Source: JAPKZH01 sp964537875
GTDB taxonomy: Bacteria; Acidobacteriota; Aminicenantia; Aminicenantales; UBA4085
NCBI GenBank assembly: GCA_964537875.1
Contig: CAZIDN010000072.1
Coordinates: 1 to 17,620, forward strand
Direction: 5' to 3'
Length of the DNA stretch: 17,620 nucleotides
Numbering within the stretch: the first letter of the stretch is position 1; each line of letters starts with the position of its first letter. The notes under the pieces are model-generated. The model was not told the origin of the DNA. It saw nothing but the letters and a program-made list of their open reading frames with translations, and did not search any database. This document shows positions 7,690-13,990 of the stretch, piece by piece. A program made the position numbers and the translations under genes.

Positions 7690-10110
7690 TTATTCAATGT
7701 TGACATACAGAAAAGAACCTAGGTCCTGGAATAAGCCCATCCATTTTTTCGCATGCTCGTCGCCGCGCTCGGCTTGACCTTTTTTATCGTTCATCGTCGT
7801 CCGGCTGATTCCGAAGAAAAGATTCTGGGCCTTCCAGAGATCCAGATCCAGATCGAGATCGGCCATCAACCGCAGCCTGTCGACGACCTTGTCCATCAAC
7901 GAGAGATTGTCCCGATCGGCGTGGAACAATTCCATCTGAGACATCAGCCATTGGCTGGCTACATACCTCAACCCGTCTTTGTCGAGTTGGAAGGAGAATT
8001 TTTTCACGTGAGCGATCAGGTCTCGAAGCCTCTCTAGATCGAGTTCACCATCGAGAAAATGCTTTTTCAGGTCCGCATTCATGATGTATTCTGCCGCCAG
8101 ATGGAACGGGGCGGGAATGGGATAGCCGAATTCGCCCAACATATCCATCACGGCAGAATTCGCCTCGTAAACATCGCGAAAAGACCCTTCGATTTTGCCG
8201 ATGGTTTCGGCAAGGATCTCTCGGATGACCCGGCGCTGTTCATCTTTGAAGAGATGCCATAAGCAATAATTGTCACGGCCGAAATGCCGGATCGTCCGTT
8301 GGAGGACTTCGGTCATGTTCCCTTTTTCGAAGGCCTCCGTCATGTCCGCCTGGATGCGGGCATATTCCTGTTGATCATCGATGACCCGGACACCACCGCT
8401 GATATTCAGATCCCCAAGATAAAGAACGGCATAGCTGATCGACTTTTCTTCCCAGGTGACGTCGGAAATGATCTTCACCCTGCCCAGGGCCAGCTTGAAT
8501 CTGCCGGCTTCCTTTTTGACGCGGACCTCTTTTTCCGCGGTGTAACAATAGAGGGACGCCCTGCGAGGGAAATCGGCAAAGATGGAAGAAATTCCATAAT
8601 GGGCCGTGACGCGAAGCAGATCAATTCTGGCCGGCTTGACCAAAAGGTCATACACGGTTTTTCCGTTGTCATAGACGTTGCTGGGCGCTTCGGCCAGTGT
8701 ATTCCGGAATTCCTCTTCCCAAGGCGTTCCCCACAGCTCCTCCCCGGTCTGGATCGCTTTCGAGGCGTATTGTAAAACTTGAGTCGTCTCGATGTCCGAT
8801 ATTTCGCTGAAAAACCAGCCGCAGCTCGTGTACATCAACAGGCTATTTCGCTGGAGGTCCAACAGCTTGAGGGCTCTGACTTTTTCTTCAGGCAAGAGGT
8901 CCTGGCGAGCATGTCTCTCCAGGAAGTTTTTGACATTCTCGGACGAGCTGTCATTGATGACGTCGATATACTCATTCCGGGCTGCCCATGGATCTTTGAC
9001 GTATTGGGCAGCTTCCTGTTCAAACAAGGGACTGAGCTGATCGCGCAATCGATCAATGGCTTCTCGCAAGGGCTTGCGCCAGGCCTGCCTCCAACCCGGC
9101 TTTGAGCGGGTCGTATCGCCGCAGTCGTCACGCCACCGTTCGATGCCGTGGCTGCAGCTCCACGAAGAATTCTCGACAATCTCAGCCTGATCTCGCGGCG
9201 GATGGTTGGCCAGGTACTCGCCGTAATTGGTAAGCCTGGCCGCGTTCGTGGATTGGATATAATGGAGGCAATAGGACAAGGCCATCTCGCCGTATTTATG
9301 ATGATGGCCGTAGGTTTCACCGTCCGTTGCCACGTGGACGAGCTGAGAATCATCGGCGGTCCCTGAAAACACTCCCAGCAATCTTTTGGCCATGGCCCCG
9401 CCGTCGTTGAGGAGTCCGCCAAAAGCGATGTCGTGCGAAATCGGTCCATCATAAAAAAAGAGCGTGATCGTCTTGCCGGAAGGCAGGCAGCAAAGATAGG
9501 GCTTGGTCGGATCGACAGAGCCCTTGGCTTCGTGCCATCGACCGCCTTTCTCCAGGGACTTGGTCCTTTTCGCCTGGGAAGGAGCCAGGATGGTAAATTT
9601 GATGTTTTGTTCGGCCAGGACTTCGAGCGTTTCCGTATCGACGGCCGTCTCGGGAAGCCACATTCCCTCCGGCTCTCTTGCGAACCGTCGGATAAAATCC
9701 CTTATGCCCCAAATGACCTGGGTCTCTTTGTCCCTCCGGTTGGCCAAAGGCATGATCATATGATTATAGACTTGGGCGAGCGCCGAACCATGTCCGGAAA
9801 AATTCCGCCGGCTTAAGCGATCGGCTTCGATGATCGCGCTATAGATATCGGGCTTGTGTCTGGCCAGCCACGACAACAGGGTCGGGCCGACATTGAAGCT
9901 GATCAGGGAATAGTTGTTGATGATGTCGATGATCTTGATGTTGGCGTCGACGATGCGCGAGGCCGTGTTGGGCGCATAACATTCGGCCGTGACACGCTCG
10001 TTCCAATCATGATAAGGATAAGCGCTGTCCTGAAGCTCGACGTCGTCCAGCCAAGCATTTTCTCTCGGCGGCTGATAGAAATGGCCGTGGATACAGATGT
10101 ATTTTTCCAT
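7690..10110 (-). CDS. Glycoside hydrolase family 57 protein with DUF3536 domain
   Basis: An 806-aa cytoplasmic protein (no signal peptide), of the usual length for this COG1449 group. The N-terminal GH57 (beta/alpha)7 barrel begins with the HGHFYQPP motif (8-15), the His-x-His region 1. WLPETAVD (151-158) carries the nucleophile Glu154, and ATDGETYGHHH (261-271) carries the acid/base Asp263. The half from about 290 to the end corresponds to DUF3536. GH57 enzymes act on alpha-glucans (amylase, amylopullulanase, 4-alpha-glucanotransferase, branching). This subgroup is poorly characterised, so only an alpha-glucan role is supported. Its ATG follows the TAG of glgB with no base between, so translation is probably coupled to glgB. 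GGAAAGAAG upstream can serve as the ribosome binding site inside the glgB end. Confidence 0.9.
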   Translation of the reverse strand: MEKYICIHGHFYQPPRENAWLDDVELQDSAYPYHDWNERVTAECYAPNTASRIVDANIKIIDIINNYSLISFNVGPTLLSWLARHKPDIYSAIIEADRLSRRNFSGHGSALAQVYNHMIMPLANRRDKETQVIWGIRDFIRRFAREPEGMWLPETAVDTETLEVLAEQNIKFTILAPSQAKRTKSLEKGGRWHEAKGSVDPTKPYLCCLPSGKTITLFFYDGPISHDIAFGGLLNDGGAMAKRLLGVFSGTADDSQLVHVATDGETYGHHHKYGEMALSYCLHYIQSTNAARLTNYGEYLANHPPRDQAEIVENSSWSCSHGIERWRDDCGDTTRSKPGWRQAWRKPLREAIDRLRDQLSPLFEQEAAQYVKDPWAARNEYIDVINDSSSENVKNFLERHARQDLLPEEKVRALKLLDLQRNSLLMYTSCGWFFSEISDIETTQVLQYASKAIQTGEELWGTPWEEEFRNTLAEAPSNVYDNGKTVYDLLVKPARIDLLRVTAHYGISSIFADFPRRASLYCYTAEKEVRVKKEAGRFKLALGRVKIISDVTWEEKSISYAVLYLGDLNISGGVRVIDDQQEYARIQADMTEAFEKGNMTEVLQRTIRHFGRDNYCLWHLFKDEQRRVIREILAETIGKIEGSFRDVYEANSAVMDMLGEFGYPIPAPFHLAAEYIMNADLKKHFLDGELDLERLRDLIAHVKKFSFQLDKDGLRYVASQWLMSQMELFHADRDNLSLMDKVVDRLRLMADLDLDLDLWKAQNLFFGISRTTMNDKKGQAERGDEHAKKWMGLFQDLGSFLYVNIE

Positions 10111-12060
10111 CTATGCTTCTTTCCGAGGAGTCCCCGTGTATTTGAAGAACGACACGCTCAAGGGCGGCAGGGTCAGCGAGAGCGAATGAGGTCTCCCCTG
10201 GGCCGCCGTGGGCGCGGCTTCGACTCCCCCGAAATTTCCCTGGCCGCTCCCGCCGTAGATCGCAGAATCGCTGTTCAAGACTTCCGCCCAAAATCCGCTT
10301 CTCGGCACGCCGACCCTGTAGCTTTGGCGAGGCACGGGCGTGAAGTTGCAGACGACAAGAATCATGTCGCCCGTGGGACCGGCCTTCCTGATAAAGCTGA
10401 TGATGCTGTTTTCCCAGTCGTGGTAATCCACCCATTCAAAGCCGTCCCTGTCGAAATCCTTTTGGAATAGGGCGGGCTCTTCGCGATAAAAACAATTGAG
10501 GTCCTTGACCCACGTTTGCAAACCGCTGTGAAACGGATACTGAAGAACATGCCATTCCAAGCTTCGCTCATGATTCCACTCGGACCATTGCCCGAATTCA
10601 TTTCCCATGAACAGAAGCTTTTTGCCGGGGTGGCCGTACATATATCCGAAGAGGGCCCGCAGGTTCGCATAGCGCTGCCATTCGTCTCCGGGCATTTTGC
10701 CGATGAGGGCCCCTTTCCCATGGACGACCTCGTCGTGGGAAATGGACAGGACAAAATTTTCGAAGAAGGCGTACCAAATGCTGAAGGTGAGCTCGTGATG
10801 ATGGAACTTCCGAAAAACGGGGTCCTGAGAGATGTATTTCAGCGTATCGTTCATCCAGCCCATATTCCATTTCATGCCAAAGCCCAGACCTCCCGCATAA
10901 ACAGGCCTCGAGACCATCGGCCAGGCTGTCGATTCCTCGGCGATCATCTGGACATCCGGGAATTCTTTATAGACCGCCTCATTCAATTTTTTTAGGAAGG
11001 AGATGGCCTCGAGGTCTTCCCGGCCGCCCAACGGATTAGGGATCCATTCCCCTTCCTTTCGTGAATAGTCGAGATAGAGCATCGAGGCCACGGCATCGAC
11101 CCTCAGTCCGTCCGCGTGATACTTCTCCAGCCAGAACATCGCGCTGCTCAATAAAAAGGAACGCACCTCATTGCGGCCATAATTATAGATATAGCTTTTC
11201 CAATCGGGATGATAGCCGCGTTTGGGGTTCTGATGTTCAAACAGATGCGTGCCGTCAAAATAGCTCAGCCCATGTTCGTCGCTGGGAAAATGACTCGGCA
11301 CCCAGTCCAGAAAGACTCCGATCCCGTTTTGATGGAGGCTGTCAACAAGATACATGAAATCTTGAGGAGTCCCATACCGGCTTGTCGGCGCAAAATAGCC
11401 GAGTGATTGATAGCCCCAGGATCCGTAAAAGGGGTGCTCCATCACGGGAAGAAATTCGACGTGAGTGAAACCCATCTCTTTCACATAGGCGGCAAGCTGC
11501 AGGGCGGTCTCACGGTAGGTCAGAGACCGGTTTCCCTCTTCAGGGACTCGTCGCCATGAGCCAAGATGAACCTCGTAGACGGAGATCGGTCCATGAATGG
11601 AATTGTTCCTGTGGCGGCTCTTCATCCAATCCTTGTCGCCCCATTCATACTCCAAATCCCAGACGATGGATGCGGTTTTAGGAGACACCTGCCATAAGAA
11701 GGCATAGGGATCCCCCTTGTCGACTTCGTAATGACCGTGATGAGAGACCACGTGGTATTTATACATGACACCGGGAGTGATCCGGGGAATGAACGTTTCC
11801 CATATTCCCGATCCGTCCCACCGGACATTCATCGGGTTCGCCCGCGGATTCCAGCCGTTGAAATCTCCGATCACGGCAACGGCTTTGGCATTCGGGGCCC
11901 AAACGGCAAAATGCGTCCCTGCCGTTTTTCCCATGATGACCGGATGGGCGCCCAATTTTTCATAGATCTTGGCATGACTGCCCTGCTTAAATAAATAGAC
12001 ATCCATATCCGTCAGACGGATTTCGTCGTGTTTCTTGAATTTCAAAATGACGTCTTTCAC
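10111..12060 (-). CDS. glgB: 1,4-alpha-glucan branching enzyme (GH13)
   Basis: A 649-aa protein that introduces alpha-1,6 branches into glycogen in the cytoplasm. The N-terminal CBM48 module is seen at about 48-130 (HFAVWAPNAKAVAVIGDFNGW region). The GH13 barrel follows with DWVPSHF (region I, 252-258), GLRVDAV (region II, nucleophile Asp322), MIAEES (region III, acid/base Glu375) and ISHDEVVHG (region IV, Asp443). The C-terminal beta domain ends near 640. The length fits the short branching enzymes that lack the extra N1 module. The start is GTG at 12060. An ATG at codon 19, just before the VYLFKQGSH that is commonly near the start of short GlgB proteins, is an alternative. The GTG overlaps by four bases (GTGA) the stop of a small upstream ORF. 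It is directly followed by the GH57 gene, which points to joint glycogen/maltodextrin metabolism. Confidence 0.95.
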   Translation of the reverse strand: MKDVILKFKKHDEIRLTDMDVYLFKQGSHAKIYEKLGAHPVIMGKTAGTHFAVWAPNAKAVAVIGDFNGWNPRANPMNVRWDGSGIWETFIPRITPGVMYKYHVVSHHGHYEVDKGDPYAFLWQVSPKTASIVWDLEYEWGDKDWMKSRHRNNSIHGPISVYEVHLGSWRRVPEEGNRSLTYRETALQLAAYVKEMGFTHVEFLPVMEHPFYGSWGYQSLGYFAPTSRYGTPQDFMYLVDSLHQNGIGVFLDWVPSHFPSDEHGLSYFDGTHLFEHQNPKRGYHPDWKSYIYNYGRNEVRSFLLSSAMFWLEKYHADGLRVDAVASMLYLDYSRKEGEWIPNPLGGREDLEAISFLKKLNEAVYKEFPDVQMIAEESTAWPMVSRPVYAGGLGFGMKWNMGWMNDTLKYISQDPVFRKFHHHELTFSIWYAFFENFVLSISHDEVVHGKGALIGKMPGDEWQRYANLRALFGYMYGHPGKKLLFMGNEFGQWSEWNHERSLEWHVLQYPFHSGLQTWVKDLNCFYREEPALFQKDFDRDGFEWVDYHDWENSIISFIRKAGPTGDMILVVCNFTPVPRQSYRVGVPRSGFWAEVLNSDSAIYGGSGQGNFGGVEAAPTAAQGRPHSLSLTLPPLSVSFFKYTGTPRKEA

Positions 12061-12197
12061 CGCCGTCTCATCGTTCGTGGAGTCCTCGCTTCAATGATCG
12101 TATGGGTTGAGATAAATTCCGCGTAAGGAAGACCCTTGGATTTTTCCATCCTGATTTTGGGCACTTCGTGATTTTCTGAAAAGCGGCGGAAACTCAC
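12057..12197 (-). CDS. Doubtful 46-codon ORF between the winged-helix gene and glgB
   Basis: An open frame from a GTG at 12197, four bases after the winged-helix stop, ends in a TGA that overlaps the glgB GTG as GTGA. The predicted peptide is basic and has no recognisable motif. The overlap would suit translational coupling into glgB, but no convincing ribosome binding site precedes the GTG. The frame also stays open upstream inside the winged-helix gene, so it may be only glgB leader. Conservation in relatives would decide. Confidence 0.25.
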   Translation of the reverse strand: MSFRRFSENHEVPKIRMEKSKGLPYAEFISTHTIIEARTPRTMRRR

Positions 12198-12201
12198 CCG
12201 G

Positions 12202-12417
12202 CTATCTTGTTCTCTCTGACTCGGCCAGGGAAATCCATGTCTTTGTCGCATCCTTCCGGAATTCGATTTTGTCTTCTCTGGCCAGCCAGCCGACGGCCTG
12301 ATAAATGACCATCGATTTCTCTTTCAACAGCTTGGGCACTTGGGCAATATTGAGCTCTCCTTTCGCTTCGAGAAGCATCCAGATTTTTCCAGCCGTTTCA
12401 CCGATTTTGTGTTTCAT
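12202..12417 (-). CDS. Small winged helix-turn-helix protein (DUF2582-like)
   Basis: A 71-aa protein that fills a single winged-helix domain. IGETAGKIWMLLEAKGELNI forms helix 1 and the turn, AQVPKLLKEKSMVIYQAVGWL forms helices 2-3, and REDKIEFRKDATKTWISL forms the wing. The pattern 'GE.AG.IW..L...GE....L.K..K.......A.GWLAREDKI' is that of the DUF2582 winged-helix family (PF10771), found in many anaerobic bacteria and archaea and of unknown regulation. I chose the ATG at 12417 rather than the TTG at 12432, because GGAGGAAGGG lies just before the ATG. It is first in a compact minus-strand run with glgB and the GH57 gene. It may be a local regulator of alpha-glucan genes or an autoregulator; this is inferred only from position and the palindromic leader. 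Confidence 0.78.
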   Translation of the reverse strand: MKHKIGETAGKIWMLLEAKGELNIAQVPKLLKEKSMVIYQAVGWLAREDKIEFRKDATKTWISLAESERTR

Positions 12418-12426
12418 TGTCCCTTC

Positions 12427-12448
12427 CTCCAATCCTGAACTATTGGAG
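12427..12448 (-). promoter_or_regulatory. Leader hairpin/palindrome overlapping the winged-helix gene RBS
   Basis: On the minus strand CTCCAAT (12442-12448), an 8-base loop and ATTGGAG (12427-12433) form a perfect 7-bp inverted repeat. The 3' arm supplies GGAG of the GGAGGAAGG ribosome binding site. The 5' arm starts about 4 bases after the predicted transcription start. It can act either as an RBS-masking RNA hairpin or as a DNA operator for an autoregulator. Confidence 0.6.
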
Positions 12449-12458
12449 TAATGTGCTT

Positions 12459-12487
12459 AGTATATGCCAGATCATGCCTTTTTTCAA
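12459..12487 (-). promoter_or_regulatory. Sigma70-like promoter of the winged-helix-glgB-GH57 operon
   Basis: TTGAAA (12482-12487) and TATACT (12459-12464) are separated by exactly 17 bases on the minus strand. The surrounding 12480-12600 is markedly AT-rich. Transcription would begin near 12452, giving a leader of about 35 bases to the ATG at 12417. Confidence 0.72.
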
Positions 12488-12613
12488 TTTAAATGTTTCG
12501 AATGTTTCTTTAATTTATGCTCTTTTGTATTTTTTCATCTTCAGGTGGAAAAATAACAAAAAACGATGAAAGACGATTTAAAGTCCAGGCCGCTTAATAT
12601 GGGGAAAATATGG

Positions 12614-12653
12614 CGCGCCCGGAGGGATTTGAACCCCCGACCTTTGGATCGAA
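12614..12653 (-). pseudogene. tRNA-Arg 3'-half fragment
   Basis: Read on the minus strand, this 40-base piece runs from the anticodon (CTTCG, with one A of the loop missing) through the 3' anticodon stem, variable loop, T arm (GGGGG-TTCAAAT-CCCTC) and acceptor strand CGGGCGC with discriminator G. It closely follows the 3' half of the intact tRNA-Arg at 13418-13490, with a base pair exchanged in the T stem. The sequence 5' of it (from 12654) has no D arm or 5' acceptor strand. The 3' flank also resembles that of the intact gene (TTTTCCCCA in both). It is likely an attachment-site remnant or a broken copy. Confidence 0.75.
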
Positions 12654-12861
12654 GCGCAACAGTCTGGTACCGCAATTCCTTGAATATGTGCCAATTAGGC
12701 AGTCTTTTTCGGGCAAGTGTAACGGAATTGTGCTTGTTCCTGACTGGGCCTCCTGCTGAAACAGAGTATCTGAATGATCTGGACCTAATCATGGGCCAGG
12801 TCCACTCGCCAGAAAATCCACATTATTGGTGGGTCGTTTTTTGGGATGAGGTCCCGGCTCC
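12654..12861. other. Spacer with no recognisable gene
   Basis: With 12488-12613 this is a stretch of over 300 bases without a supported gene. Long open frames cross it on both strands (one on the plus strand reaches 12970), but they read through the tRNA fragment and lack ribosome binding sites, so I do not accept them. No inverted terminal repeats or transposase motifs were found. Confidence 0.4.
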
Positions 12862-13293
12862 TCACTTTGCTGATGACCCGTGCCGTAACTTGGTCCCCGC
12901 AATTATTGCCAGAATTCCGGCGATCAGGTTTGCCCCAACACATACCAACATCAAAATCGCAACTTCATAAAATCCCTGGTAGGTCTGTAAATAAAATTGG
13001 GCACCATTTAACACCATGAAGCCCTGCAAAAATACCAGGATTCCCGCAAGATAAAGGAGCTCCCTGATCTCCCTGCCGCCTAGCCGGCTAGGAATGATAA
13101 AACCCAGGAGAGCAGCCACGGCCATCAATTGGATTGCAAAAAAAACTTTAGAAGAACGATTAACGCCGTCAGCAATTGCCTGCGGATGCATAGCTAGGCG
13201 GGGTACGAACACAAAGGTCCATAATGCAGCGACTCCAATAACGAGCCCGGCTGCAATATACACCATACGTCGCGAAGCTGTTTCTTTGACCAT
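12862..13293 (-). CDS. Small four-helix membrane protein of unknown function
   Basis: A 143-aa protein that I do not recognise. It has four hydrophobic helices at about 11-30, 49-67, 77-96 and 109-134, with short polar links. A basic start (KETASRR) and basic end (KLRHG) suggest both ends face the cytoplasm by the positive-inside rule. The ATG at 13293 has GAGGAA seven bases upstream, which supports real translation. It stands alone between a tRNA-Arg 3' fragment and the intact tRNA-Arg, all on the minus strand, so it may be cargo of a small or decayed integrated element. No enzyme or transporter motif was seen. Confidence 0.65.
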   Translation of the reverse strand: MVKETASRRMVYIAAGLVIGVAALWTFVFVPRLAMHPQAIADGVNRSSKVFFAIQLMAVAALLGFIIPSRLGGREIRELLYLAGILVFLQGFMVLNGAQFYLQTYQGFYEVAILMLVCVGANLIAGILAIIAGTKLRHGSSAK

Positions 13294-13417
13294 GGCTGGT
13301 TCCTCGTTTACAGTTTAATCACCAATGTCCTCCAATACAAGCACTAATCAGCCCAAAAAAAACGCCGCGGAACTCTCATCGCTCGCTGATTTTACGATTT
13401 ATCTGGGGAAAAGGGAG

Positions 13418-13490
13418 CGCGCCCGAGAGGATTTGAACCTCCGACCTTTGGATTCGAAGTCCACCGCTCTATCCACTGAGCTACGGGCGC
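13418..13490 (-). tRNA. tRNA-Arg (anticodon TCG)
   Basis: A complete 73-base cloverleaf can be folded by hand. The acceptor GCGCCCG pairs fully with CGGGCGC. The D stem is GCTC/GAGC, the anticodon loop is CTTCGAA with anticodon TCG, the T loop is TTCAAAT and the discriminator is G. The anticodon stem has one G-A mismatch at its outer pair (27-43), and the T stem has a G-T pair. CCA is not encoded. An extended -10 promoter lies just upstream (13504-13512). The gene is the intact member of a set of tRNA pieces in this region. Confidence 0.93.
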
Positions 13491-13637
13491 AGGCGAGCAC
13501 TATATTATATCATCGCCAGGCCGGGGTAAATGGGAAGAAATCGCAGAGATTGCACCAGGCAAGATATTCCGACGCATGTGGAGGATGAGCAGCTCTTACC
13601 TTACCAGCTTCATCCCCGCCAGCCTCTTCCTGGCATC
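13441..13637. repeat. Direct repeat copy 1 (tRNA-Arg 5' part, promoter, upstream coding-like tail)
   Basis: The block shares with 16692-16828 the tRNA-Arg 5' two thirds, the TGATATAAT promoter box, the bases next to it, and an identical 24-base segment at 13614-13637 (16805-16828 in copy 2). Copy 1 has about 60 more bases before the identical segment. The two copies flank the kinase gene in the same orientation. Confidence 0.75.
13504..13512 (-). promoter_or_regulatory. Extended -10 promoter of tRNA-Arg
   Basis: TGATATAAT on the minus strand holds the TGn extension plus a consensus TATAAT (13504-13509), 13 bases before the tRNA 5' end. The -35 region (CATTTA at 13527-13532, 17-base spacer) is weak but is retained in the second copy at 16755-16763. 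Confidence 0.7.
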
Positions 13638-13757
13638 CTCGACTTCGGGAAGGTCGGGGTCGGCGGGGGACTTTCCGGGCGGGAACCGTGCCGGATCCCG
13701 CCCAAAGACACCCGGGGGCCCATCTGCCACCCGTCCTGATGGGCGACGGACGCCAAT
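13596..13757 (-). pseudogene. Coding-like C-terminal fragment upstream of tRNA-Arg
   Basis: A minus-strand frame of 53 codons with no plausible start ends in PEVEDARKRLAGMKLVR and a TAA. Its DARKRLAG part recurs at the end of another start-less or weak frame upstream of the truncated tRNA copy (stop near 16799). The recurrence suggests the tail of a gene that once preceded tRNA-Arg. The parent family is not recognisable. It contains an 8-bp inverted repeat, GGGCGGGA/TCCCGCCC, at 13677-13703. Confidence 0.35.
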
Positions 13758-13833
13758 CTAGACAAAGCTATTCCCCTCCGACCCCCCGAGCCAATCCGGG
13801 GGAAAGTTCAGAGGCGTCTTCGGAAAGGCGTGC

Positions 13834-13870
13834 TGGGCGATGCAGGATTTGAACCTGTGACTTCTGCTGT
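13834..13870 (-). pseudogene. 3'-half fragment of a second tRNA (Val-like)
   Basis: The minus strand reads the 3' anticodon stem (CAGCAG), the variable loop, a T arm (CACAGG-TTCAAAT-CCTG) and the acceptor strand ATCGCCC with discriminator A and then GCA in place of CCA. This matches the 3' half of tRNAs with a GGGCGAT acceptor, such as tRNA-Val. The 5' half and anticodon are absent: sequence from 13871 is unrelated and AT-rich. One T-stem pair (A-C) is broken. It marks the downstream side of the kinase segment. Confidence 0.65.
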
Positions 13871-13919
13871 TTATAGAAAGCCATGGAAAATAATAAGCTC
13901 AGAAAATAAGGACTTTCCC

Positions 13920-13943
13920 CTGTAATACAGCCGTTTTCAAAAC
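13920..13943. repeat. Two adjacent 11-bp palindromes
   Basis: CTGTA-A-TACAG (13920-13930) and GTTTT-C-AAAAC (13933-13943) lie two bases apart, about 50 bases beyond the kinase stop. They are in the spacer next to the Val-like tRNA fragment. They could be protein-binding arms of an attachment site or weak hairpins at the kinase transcript end. Confidence 0.4.
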
Positions 13944-13990
13944 CTACTGGATTTCGATGGATTTAGATTCTTTTTGTTGTTCAGTCTGTA

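Noticed and set aside
12541..12970. Open frames on both strands across 12566-12970 and 12541-12792
   Set aside because: Both read through the tRNA-Arg fragment (for example the peptide RSKGRGFKSLRARH is translated tRNA), a known source of false proteins. The plus-strand frame also overlaps the membrane-protein gene.
13783..13802. Terminator-like stem CCCCCG/CGGGGG
   Set aside because: It has no T tract on either strand and no gene ending next to it; the region is simply GC-rich.
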